From the NCBI RefSeq assembly GCF_014646515.1, contig NZ_BMNK01000027.1, positions 35,852 to 99,851 on the forward strand: a DNA stretch of 64,000 nt. The letters run 5' to 3'. This document shows positions 17,360 through 26,675 of the stretch, one piece after another. The first letter of the stretch is position 1, and each line of letters starts with the position of its first letter. Position numbers and translations under genes: made by a program. Under the pieces are notes generated by a model that was not told where the DNA came from, did not search any database, and was given only the letters and a program-made list of their open reading frames with translations. The stretch comes from Nonomuraea glycinis. Lineage in GTDB: Bacteria; Actinomycetota; Actinomycetes; Streptosporangiales; Streptosporangiaceae.

Positions 17360-19012
17360 CTATTGGCTGCCTGTGGTGGTGAATCTTTCGTGCACCAGGC
17401 GTACTGCCATGGCGCCTTCTCCGACTGCGGACGCGACCCGCTTGACCGAGCCGCTGCGAACGTCGCCGGCGGCGAAGACGCCCAGATACCCGGTTTCCAG
17501 GGGGAGGAGGGTGCCCCAGGGCGACGTGCCCTGGCCCGTGACGACGAAGCCGCGGTTGTCCAGCGGGAGGGTCCCTTTGAGCCATTCAGTGTGCGGCTCG
17601 GCTCCGATGAAAACGAACAGCGCGCTGGTCTGGATCTCCAGAAGTTCTCCTGTTCGCGTGTTCTGCGCGCGGACAGCCCGTAGCGTGCGGTCTCCGAGCA
17701 GTTCGCATACCTCGGTGTGGTACATGATTTCGATGCCGGGAGTTCGGTCGATCTCGTCGGCGAGGTAGCGGGACATGCTCGCGTGTACGTCGCTGCCACG
17801 CACCAGCATGCGCACCGACGATGCGTTCCTGTTCAGGTAAAGTGCCGCCTGGGCCGCGGAGTTGCCGCCGCCGACGACGACCACGGGCGATCGCCGGCAC
17901 ATGCGCAACTCGAACGGTGTCGCCGCATAGTAGACGCCGGATCCTTCGAATTTCTCGAGATGGGGAACATCAAGCTTCCGATAGCGGGCGCCGGTCGCGA
18001 TGATCACGGCGTGGGCCTTAACGGCGCACTCGCCCTCCACGATGATGCCGTAGTGGCCCTCACACGGTTCCAGACGGCTAGCCTCGGCCGGGATGGTCAG
18101 GCGGGCGCCGAACTTGCTTGCCTGGATGACGGCACGCTCGGCGAGCTCGGCGCCCGAGATGCCCGGGGGAAAGCCGAGATAGTTCTCAATGCGGGACGAG
18201 GTGCCCGCCTGGCCGCCCGTGGCTACGGCATCGAGCACGACGGTTGTCAGGCCGTCAGAGGCCGCGTACACGCTGGCGGCCAGTCCTGCGGGTCCCGCGC
18301 CTAGGACGACCACATCGCATACGGCGTCGCTCGACGCAGGGACGAGCAGGCCGATGGCCTTTGCCAGTTCGGCCGTGGTCGGGTTGCGCAGCACCTGGTC
18401 GCCGTGCCAGATCACCACCGGGGTGTCGTGCGGGGAGATGCGCAGCTCGCGCAGGAGCGCGTCCGCGGCTTCGTCCTCCTCCAGGTCGATCCACCGGTGA
18501 GGGATCCTGTTGCGTGCGGCGAATTCGCGCAGCCGCCGGGCATCGGGTGAGTATCGGGAGCCAATGATGCGGAACCCGGCGTCCAGACCGATCAGCAGGG
18601 TGCGGCGGGTCAGGTAGGAGCGCAGGATGAGGTCGCCGAGCGCCGGGTCGCCCGCCACGAGCGTTCGCACCTCGTCGGCCGGCACGGCCAGCACCTCGCC
18701 AGGCTCCCGCACGACCGCGGTCACGAATCCCGCCTGGCCGATGAGGAGGCCGAGCTCGCCGAGGAAACGTCCGGGGCCGTGAACGGCGATCGTCCGCTGC
18801 TTCGCGCCGTCCCCCTCGACCACGGCCACCTTGCCCCGCAGGATCACGATGAACTCACGGGTCTGCTCGCCCTCCCGATGCAGAATGTCGCCCGGCGATA
18901 CGGATCGCCGCTCGCCGTGCCGCGACAGCTCGGTGATCTGCTGCTCGTCCAGCCGGGGATAGGCCCCGCACAGGTCAGGCGTCTCGACCGCGCAGGCCGG
19001 CGCGGCCGTCAT
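17360..19012 (-). CDS. cNMP-binding / thioredoxin-reductase-like fusion
   Basis: A 550-residue protein with three parts. Residues about 15-130 form a cyclic-nucleotide-binding domain (GDILHREGEQTREFIVILRG; GPGRFLGELGLL). Residues about 140-225 look like a thioredoxin/glutaredoxin fold with SPDA where the CxxC would be. The rest is a thioredoxin-reductase-like flavoprotein with FAD motif GAGPAGLAA near 236 and NADPH motif GGGNSAAQAA near 377. The reductase redox pair is absent: the position reads AATP where TrxB has CATC. So it has nucleotide and flavin sites but no canonical disulfide. The start ATG overlaps the thioredoxin stop (ATGA), implying coupled translation. Its real electron acceptor is unknown. 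Confidence 0.9.
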   Translation of the reverse strand: MTAAPACAVETPDLCGAYPRLDEQQITELSRHGERRSVSPGDILHREGEQTREFIVILRGKVAVVEGDGAKQRTIAVHGPGRFLGELGLLIGQAGFVTAVVREPGEVLAVPADEVRTLVAGDPALGDLILRSYLTRRTLLIGLDAGFRIIGSRYSPDARRLREFAARNRIPHRWIDLEEDEAADALLRELRISPHDTPVVIWHGDQVLRNPTTAELAKAIGLLVPASSDAVCDVVVLGAGPAGLAASVYAASDGLTTVVLDAVATGGQAGTSSRIENYLGFPPGISGAELAERAVIQASKFGARLTIPAEASRLEPCEGHYGIIVEGECAVKAHAVIIATGARYRKLDVPHLEKFEGSGVYYAATPFELRMCRRSPVVVVGGGNSAAQAALYLNRNASSVRMLVRGSDVHASMSRYLADEIDRTPGIEIMYHTEVCELLGDRTLRAVRAQNTRTGELLEIQTSALFVFIGAEPHTEWLKGTLPLDNRGFVVTGQGTSPWGTLLPLETGYLGVFAAGDVRSGSVKRVASAVGEGAMAVRLVHERFTTTGSQ

Positions 19013-19437
19013 GACGGTGCCCGTACTGTGTCTTCGACCCACTGGCGCAACTGCGGCGCGGGCGGCGCGCCTGCGCGTTGCGCCACGACGCGGCCCTCGT
19101 GCAGCACCATGAGTGTCGGGACGGCCGTGATCGTGTATCGGCGGGCGAGGGCCGGAGAGCTGTCCACGTCGACTTTGACGAGTTTGAGCCGTCCCGCCAT
19201 CTCGCGGGCGAGCTGTTCGAGTGCCGGGGTGACTGTCCGGCACGGCGCGCACCACTGCGCCCAGAAGTCGACGAGGACGGGAAGGTCGGCGCGTTCGGCA
19301 ACCTCGCCAAAGGTGCTGTCGTCAGCGTCGACGATCCACGGCAGCGGCCGGTGGCAGACCCCGCACAGGGGCCTGCCTCGGTAGGCGTCCGGGACTCTGT
19401 TGAGCCTGCCGCAGTTGGCGCAGTTCAGGGTGTACAC
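19009..19437 (-). CDS. trxC: thioredoxin with N-terminal zinc ribbon (TrxC type)
   Basis: A 142-residue thioredoxin 2. Cys6, Cys9, Cys25 and Cys28 form the N-terminal zinc-binding pairs seen in TrxC, and the active site is WCAPC with Cys63 and Cys66, followed by the cis-proline region AVPTLMVL. It reduces protein disulfides in the cytosol and is often linked to oxidative stress. It starts with GTG one base after the clpB stop and overlaps the next gene by four bases. The downstream reductase-like protein lacks the redox cysteines, so reduction of this thioredoxin probably relies on a TrxB encoded elsewhere. Confidence 0.93.
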   Translation of the reverse strand: MYTLNCANCGRLNRVPDAYRGRPLCGVCHRPLPWIVDADDSTFGEVAERADLPVLVDFWAQWCAPCRTVTPALEQLAREMAGRLKLVKVDVDSSPALARRYTITAVPTLMVLHEGRVVAQRAGAPPAPQLRQWVEDTVRAPS

Positions 19438-19438
19438 G

Positions 19439-22057
19439 TCAGGTCCTGGGCGGATAGAAGGTGACGTTCAGCTCACCCTTGTCGGCGCCGACCGTGATGG
19501 TCGACCCGTCGGGCACGTCGCCGGCGAGCAGGGCGCGTCCGATTCTGGTCTCCACCTCGCGGGCGATGAACCGGCGCAGTGGCCGGGCACCGTAGACGGG
19601 GTCGTAGCCCTGGTTGGCAATGAGCCGACGTGCGTCCTCGGTGACCTCAAGGGTGAGCCGGCGGCTGGCCAGGCGGGTTCTGATGTCGGTGAACATCAGG
19701 TCCACGATGCGCTCGATCTCGGCCTCGGTCAGCGGCTTGAACAGCACGATGTCATCGACCCGGTTGAGGAATTCTGGCCGGAAGTGCATGCGCAGTTCAC
19801 CCATCACGCTCTCGCGTGCCTGAGGCTTGATCTCCCCGTCGGCGGTGACCCCGTCCAGCAGGTGCTGGGAGCCGATGTTGGAGGTCATGATGACCACGGT
19901 GTTGCGGAAATCGACCGTGCGGCCCTGCGCGTCGGTCAGCCGCCCGTCGTCCATGACCTGCAGCAGCGTGTTGAACACGTCCGTGTGGGCCTTCTCGATC
20001 TCGTCGAACAGCACCACCGAGTACGGTTTGCGCCGCACCGCCTCCGTGAGCTGACCGCCCTCCTCATAACCGATGTAGCCCGGAGGAGCACCGACGAGCC
20101 GGCTGACCGTGTGGCGCTCCTGGTACTCGCTCATGTCGATGCGCACCATGTTGTCCTCGGTGTCGAACAGGGCCGTCGCGAGGGACTTCGCAAGTTCGGT
20201 CTTGCCGACCCCGGTGGGCCCGAGGAACAGGAACGATCCGATGGGGCGCCGAGGATCCTTGATGCCGGAGCGAGCGCGGATGACGGCGTCGGCCACGAGC
20301 CGCACAGCCTCCACCTGTCCGATGACACGTTCGTGCAGGATTTGATCGAGCTTGAGCAGTTTGTCCCGCTCTGCCTCCTGCAGCCGGGTCACGGGGATGC
20401 CGGTCCAGCGGGAGACAATGGACGCGATCTCGTCCTCCGTGACGACCTCGCGCAGCAGCCGGTGGCCGTTCTGCCGGGTGCCGAGCCGCTCCTCCTCGGC
20501 GCGAAGCCGGCGTTCCAGTTCGGGGAGCCGGCCGTGGCGCAGCTCGGCGGCACGGTTGAGGTCGTAGGCACGTTCGGCCTGTTCGGCCTCCCGCCGCACA
20601 CTCTCCAGCTCCTGCCGCAGGCTCTGCACCTTGCGCAGAGCCGACCGCTCGGCCTCCCACTGCGCCCGCATCGCGTCAGCCTCGACGCGCGAGGCGTTCA
20701 GCTCCTGGCGCAGCTCTTCGAGACGGGACCGGCTTGCGGAGTCGTCCTCCTTGGCCAGCGCCGCCTCCTCGATCTCCAGCCGCATCACCTTCCTGGTGAG
20801 CGCGTCGAGCTCGGCCGGCATGGAGTCGATCTCGGTGCGGATCATCGCGCACGCCTCATCGACCAGATCGATGGCCTTGTCCGGCAGGAACCGGTCGGCG
20901 ATGTAGCGGTGGCTCAGTGTCACCGCGGCGACGAGCGCGCTGTCCTGGATCTTCACGCCGTGGAAGACCTCCAGCCGATCGCGCAGGCCGCGCAGGATCG
21001 ATACAGCGTCCTCGACCGAGGGCTCGTCGATCAGTACCGGCTGGAACCGCCGTTCCAGGGCGGCGTCCTTCTCGATGTGCTGGCGATACTCCTGCACCGT
21101 GGTCGCGCCGATCATGTGCAACTCGCCGCGCGCGAGCATCGGTTTGAGCATGTTGCCCGCGTCCATGGCACCCTCGGTCGCCCCGGCGCCTACCACCGTG
21201 TGAAGCTCGTCGACGAACAGCAGGATCCGGCCCTCAGCCGCTTTCACCTCGTTCAGCACGGCTTTGAGGCGTTCCTCGAACTCCCCGCGGTACTTGGCTC
21301 CCGCGACGAGCGAGCCCATGTCCAGGCTGAAGATGCTTTTGTCGCGCAGCCCTTCCGGGATGTCGCCGCGGGTGATCCGCTGGGCGAGCCCTTCGACCAC
21401 GGCAGTCTTGCCCACGCCGGGGTCGCCGATCAGCACGGGGTTGTTCTTGGTCTTGCGGGACAGGATCTGGATCACGCGGCGGATCTCCGTGTCGCGGCCG
21501 ATCACGGGGTCAAGCTTGTCGGCGCGGGCGTCTGCGACCAGGTCGCGCCCATACTTCTCCAGGGCCTCGTAGGCGACCTCGGGCATGGCCGAGGTGACCC
21601 GCTGGTTGCCCCGGACGGCGGTGAGCGCCTGCAGGAACCGGTCCCGGGTCACACCCTGGCCGTGCAGCAACTGCCCTGCCGCAGTCGCGGAGCCCTCCTC
21701 GAGCAGGGCCAACAGCAGGTGCTCGACCGAAACGTACTCATCCTTGAGCCGGCCCGCCTCTCGGTCCGCGGCGTCGAGCAGCCGGGCCAGGCGTTGAGTG
21801 AGGAACACCTGGCCGGGCGCGGTGCCTGGGCCGCTGACCTTGGGCCGGCGCGTCAGCTCCGCCTCTAGATCGGCGCTAAGACGTTGCGTGTCGGCGCCTG
21901 CCTGTTGCAGCAGCCGAGGCGCCAGCCCTTCGGATTGGTCGAGCAGGGCCAGCAGGAGATGCTCCCCGTCGACCTCGGTGTGACCGTGCCGCAGCGCCTT
22001 GGTCTGGGCGTCGTGCAAGGCCTCCTGCGTCTTCTGCGTCATCCTGTTCGGGTCCAT
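19439..22057 (-). CDS. clpB: ClpB disaggregase
   Basis: An 872-residue Hsp100 ATPase that pulls proteins out of aggregates with DnaK. It has the N-terminal Clp repeat domain, a first AAA module with GDPGVGKTA near residue 210, the long coiled-coil middle domain (about 400-530, rich in Glu, Arg and Leu) that contacts DnaK, and a second AAA module with GPTGVGKTE near 611. The middle domain separates ClpB from ClpA/ClpC. The ATG at 22057 has AGGGGG upstream; an in-frame start 16 codons earlier would overlap cbpM. It sits 10 bases after cbpM. A housekeeping ClpB is expected elsewhere in such genomes, so this is likely a second copy. Confidence 0.95.
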   Translation of the reverse strand: MDPNRMTQKTQEALHDAQTKALRHGHTEVDGEHLLLALLDQSEGLAPRLLQQAGADTQRLSADLEAELTRRPKVSGPGTAPGQVFLTQRLARLLDAADREAGRLKDEYVSVEHLLLALLEEGSATAAGQLLHGQGVTRDRFLQALTAVRGNQRVTSAMPEVAYEALEKYGRDLVADARADKLDPVIGRDTEIRRVIQILSRKTKNNPVLIGDPGVGKTAVVEGLAQRITRGDIPEGLRDKSIFSLDMGSLVAGAKYRGEFEERLKAVLNEVKAAEGRILLFVDELHTVVGAGATEGAMDAGNMLKPMLARGELHMIGATTVQEYRQHIEKDAALERRFQPVLIDEPSVEDAVSILRGLRDRLEVFHGVKIQDSALVAAVTLSHRYIADRFLPDKAIDLVDEACAMIRTEIDSMPAELDALTRKVMRLEIEEAALAKEDDSASRSRLEELRQELNASRVEADAMRAQWEAERSALRKVQSLRQELESVRREAEQAERAYDLNRAAELRHGRLPELERRLRAEEERLGTRQNGHRLLREVVTEDEIASIVSRWTGIPVTRLQEAERDKLLKLDQILHERVIGQVEAVRLVADAVIRARSGIKDPRRPIGSFLFLGPTGVGKTELAKSLATALFDTEDNMVRIDMSEYQERHTVSRLVGAPPGYIGYEEGGQLTEAVRRKPYSVVLFDEIEKAHTDVFNTLLQVMDDGRLTDAQGRTVDFRNTVVIMTSNIGSQHLLDGVTADGEIKPQARESVMGELRMHFRPEFLNRVDDIVLFKPLTEAEIERIVDLMFTDIRTRLASRRLTLEVTEDARRLIANQGYDPVYGARPLRRFIAREVETRIGRALLAGDVPDGSTITVGADKGELNVTFYPPRT

Positions 22058-22067
22058 TCCAGTCCCC

Positions 22068-22361
22068 CTAGCGTCGTGGCAAAGGACCGCGCAGGGCGGT
22101 CTCAAGCTCCGCGATCCGGTCGAGAAGGTCGATCACCACGCCGATCGCGGCGTAGTTGATGGACAGGCCCTCGTGCAGTCGCTGAATGCGGGCGGCCGCC
22201 ATGACCTGGGAGGGGGTGAAGCACAGCTCCCCCCTGGCATCCCTGTCCGGCTCCAGCAGCCCGAGCGTTACCAGCCGGCGGACGATCTCCGGGTGCAGCC
22301 CCGTGACCCGCGCGTAGGAATCGAGGTCGAGCCGGGCCGGGCGTACCAGTGCGTAGATCAC
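22068..22361 (-). CDS. cbpM: CbpM-like chaperone modulator (MerR-type fold)
   Basis: A 97-residue protein of the CbpM family, which binds the J-domain protein CbpA and tunes its activity. The fold resembles a MerR helix-turn-helix (GLHPEIVRRLVTLGLLEP, then a helix ending IGVVIDLLDRI). It starts with GTG inside the stop of the DnaJ-type gene (GTGA). In typical actinomycete dnaK operons this slot holds HspR, also MerR-like and a repressor; the short length and lack of a clear HspR signature favour CbpM, but a regulatory role cannot be excluded. Confidence 0.82.
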   Translation of the reverse strand: MIYALVRPARLDLDSYARVTGLHPEIVRRLVTLGLLEPDRDARGELCFTPSQVMAAARIQRLHEGLSINYAAIGVVIDLLDRIAELETALRGPLPRR

Positions 22362-23284
22362 GGGCGCCTCCTCGGGTCGAACCGCGATGCGGCAGCGAGC
22401 TGCTCGAACAGGTGTCGCTCCGCGTCGGTGAGTGTGGCCGGCACCATGATCCGGACTTCGGCGAAGAAGTCACCCGCAGGGCCGCTCGGGTTGCGCATGC
22501 CGCGCCCTCTCAAGCGCAGGCGACGGCCGCTGGACGTGCCCGGCGGCACTTTCAGCTTCGCCTCGCCGCCTGGTGTGTCGATGGGCACCGTAGCGCCCAG
22601 TGCCGCCTCCCAAGGAGCGAGCGGCAGAGTGGTGTGGATGTCGCGGCCCTCCACGCGATACCGGGGATGGTCGGCGATCCGCACGATCAGGTGCAGATCG
22701 CCTGCCGGCGCTCCGTCGCTTCCTCGTCCGCCCTGCCTGGGGAGCCTGATGCGCTGCCCGTTCGTGACCCCCGGTGGGATCGTGACGTCCAGGCGCCTGC
22801 CACCGGGCAGTGTGATTCCGCGACGGCCGCCGTGGTAGGCCTCCTCGACGGTCAGCGTGAGCTGCGCCTCCTGGTCTGCACCGGGCACAGGGCCCCAGCG
22901 CTGCCTGCCACGGCGGCCGAACATGCCGCCGAGCAGGTCGTCCAGGTCGACGTCTGTGCCGAACCCAAAGTTTTCGGCCGGCGCCGACCGCCATGTGCCG
23001 CCCGAAGTGCGCGTGCCTGCGCGGGCGTAGTCCGCAGGGTCTACGTGGGGCGGAACCTGGCGGAAATCGTGGCCGAAGGCGTCGTAGCGGCGACGCTGCT
23101 CGGGATCAGAAAGCACAGCGTAGGCCTCCGAGATCTCTTTGAACCTGTCCTCCGCCCCCGGATCTTTGTTGACGTCCGGGTGGTAGGCGCGCACGAGCTT
23201 GCGGTAGGCGCGCTGGATCTCGTCCGTGTCGGCGTTCCTGTCCACGCCGAGCACCTCATAGAAGTCCCGCCGAGCGGCCATCAT
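22358..23284 (-). CDS. cbpA: DnaJ-type co-chaperone, CbpA class
   Basis: A 308-residue type II J-protein. The J domain spans residues 7-70 with HPD at 35-37, then a Gly/Arg-rich linker containing DVDLDDLLGGMFGR, then two DnaJ C-terminal beta domains. There is no cysteine-rich zinc domain, which distinguishes it from DnaJ proper. It stimulates the ATPase of DnaK and hands over clients. The ATG overlaps the grpE stop by four bases, and the next gene encodes its likely modulator CbpM. Confidence 0.93.
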   Translation of the reverse strand: MMAARRDFYEVLGVDRNADTDEIQRAYRKLVRAYHPDVNKDPGAEDRFKEISEAYAVLSDPEQRRRYDAFGHDFRQVPPHVDPADYARAGTRTSGGTWRSAPAENFGFGTDVDLDDLLGGMFGRRGRQRWGPVPGADQEAQLTLTVEEAYHGGRRGITLPGGRRLDVTIPPGVTNGQRIRLPRQGGRGSDGAPAGDLHLIVRIADHPRYRVEGRDIHTTLPLAPWEAALGATVPIDTPGGEAKLKVPPGTSSGRRLRLRGRGMRNPSGPAGDFFAEVRIMVPATLTDAERHLFEQLAAASRFDPRRRP

Positions 23285-23787
23285 TCCGCCTTCTTCGCGA
23301 CGGCGACTCTTGCCGGCCGCAGTTGCCGCTCACCTTCGCCATAACCGGGCTGCAGCACTTCCACGACGTTGCCAGGCTCGACATCGGTCCGTTCGACGGC
23401 TGCCACCGCCTCGTGGCGCGCCGGGTCGAAGATCACTCCCGTCTCGTCATGTCGTGGGTAGCCCAGCTTGGACAGGACGGCGACGGCCTGGTCGCGCACC
23501 GCTCGCACACCGTCGAGCACCGCCTTCGCGTCGTCGTCGCGGCACGCATGGCTCAGCGCGAGCTCGAGATTGTCCAGGACGGGCAGCCACGCGGCGGCGA
23601 CTCTGGCGCGTTCCTCGGCCCGCAGCCGCTCGTTGTCGCGGGAGATCCGCTTGCGGAGGTTGTCCAAATCCGCGACGGCGCGCAGCCATCGGTCCTCCAG
23701 CTCCGCGAGTTTGGCGTCTGTCTCCGCAGACGCGGTGGCGCTCTCCTCACGGGACTCCTTCCGGGCCTCGGGTACGTTCTCGTTCAT
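23281..23787 (-). CDS. grpE: GrpE nucleotide exchange factor
   Basis: A 168-residue nucleotide exchange factor for DnaK. A long N-terminal coiled coil (about residues 20-75, ending RVAAAWLPVLDNLELAL) precedes the compact beta domain with FDPARHEAVAAVE and VVEVLQPGY, the usual GrpE signature. It starts one base after the dnaK stop and overlaps the J-protein gene. The order dnaK-grpE-J-protein is the classical one. Confidence 0.95.
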   Translation of the reverse strand: MNENVPEARKESREESATASAETDAKLAELEDRWLRAVADLDNLRKRISRDNERLRAEERARVAAAWLPVLDNLELALSHACRDDDAKAVLDGVRAVRDQAVAVLSKLGYPRHDETGVIFDPARHEAVAAVERTDVEPGNVVEVLQPGYGEGERQLRPARVAVAKKAE

Positions 23788-23788
23788 G

Positions 23789-25671
<1,883 letters not shown>

Positions 25672-25687
<16 letters not shown>

Positions 25688-26160
25688 TGCTCGTTCGCCT
25701 TCCCGAGAAGCTCTTGGGCCCTGGCCGCGTGCTCGGAGTCGACGAGGACCTCGTACTTGTCAGCCACCAGGGCGGTCTCGGAGACGAAGTCCCTTCGGCC
25801 GCCGTGCGCCGCGTGCGCGATCAGGCCGAAGAGCGCCCCGGCGATCGCGCCGCCCAGCAGTGCCCACAGGAGCAGGGCGACCATCGACGTGGCCGTAGTC
25901 GCGAAGATCCCAAAGAACAGGCCGATGAGGAGGCCGAACCAGGCTCCGCTCAGCGCGCCCCAGCCGGCCGCGCGAAGATACGTCATGCGTGCGACGACGT
26001 GCTCCACCGAGCGCAGCCCTACGCCCACGATCAACGTTCCCTGCACGGGGAAGCCGTGATCCGACAGGTAGTCGACGGTCTTCTGCGCCTCCTGGTACGT
26101 GTCGTAGCTGGCGAGCCGTTCCCTGTTGGCAGTGATGAGACCGGTCGGCGCGACGGTCAC
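25672..26160 (-). CDS. general stress protein with glycine-rich hydrophobic core
   Basis: A 162-residue protein similar to the actinobacterial 'general stress protein' (GSP17M-like) family. A short alpha/beta N-terminus (SYDTYQEAQKTVDYLSDHGF) is followed by two adjoining Gly/Ala-rich hydrophobic segments (about 65-115) that could insert in the membrane, and a C-terminal part containing DKYEVLVDSEHAARAQELL. It starts with GTG behind GGAGGAG, 19 bases after hsp20, and overlaps dnaK. Its biochemical role is unknown. Confidence 0.8.
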
Positions 26161-26179
26161 GGCTCCTCCTTTCCCCGCC

Positions 26180-26629
26180 TCAGGCGGTCACCTCGATGTG
26201 CCGGGGCTTGGCAGCCGCCGCCTTCGGAACGGTGATGGTGAGCACGCCGTCGGACAGGCGCGCCTCGACCCGTTCGGCGTTGACCTCCCCCGGGAGCAGC
26301 GTGCGCAGCTCAAACCTGCCGGTCCTGCGCATCTTGCGGTGCCGCCGCTGACTCTCGTGCTCCTCGATCTGCCCGGTGACGATCAGTTCGCGCTCGGAGA
26401 GCTGAACGTCTATCTCATCCTTCTTCACGCCGGGGACGTCGATCTCCACGACGTACGAGTCCTCGTTCTCCGAGATGTCGGCCATGGGGGTCCACACGCC
26501 TGTGGGCCTCTCTTCGGCGAACTCTCCCAACGCTGCGTTCATCAGCTGCCCCAGCCGGTCGTAGACGTCCTCGAACTCGCGCATCGGGTACGTCTCGCCG
26601 CCCCTGCGGCGCATTGCCAGCAGTGCCAT
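26180..26629 (-). CDS. Hsp20 small heat-shock protein
   Basis: A 149-residue alpha-crystallin-type holdase that keeps unfolding proteins soluble until DnaK and ClpB act. The alpha-crystallin domain runs from about residue 48 (WTPMADISENEDSYVVEIDV) to 135 with the conserved RTLLPGEVNAERVEARLSDG and GVLTITVPKA ends. The ATG at 26629 has a strong GGAGGGGG site; an upstream extension is unlikely. It is the first gene of the stress operon. No clear CIRCE or HspR inverted repeat is visible in the 120 bases upstream. Confidence 0.94.
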   Translation of the reverse strand: MALLAMRRRGGETYPMREFEDVYDRLGQLMNAALGEFAEERPTGVWTPMADISENEDSYVVEIDVPGVKKDEIDVQLSERELIVTGQIEEHESQRRHRKMRRTGRFELRTLLPGEVNAERVEARLSDGVLTITVPKAAAAKPRHIEVTA

Positions 26630-26675
26630 CGGTCCCCCTCCTGAGATGGAGGTTCGGATTCGGTACTTACAGTTC

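Noticed and set aside
19400..21868. An 822-codon plus-strand frame opposite clpB
   Set aside because: ClpB on the minus strand has all family motifs; the opposite frame has none and is a GC-bias shadow.
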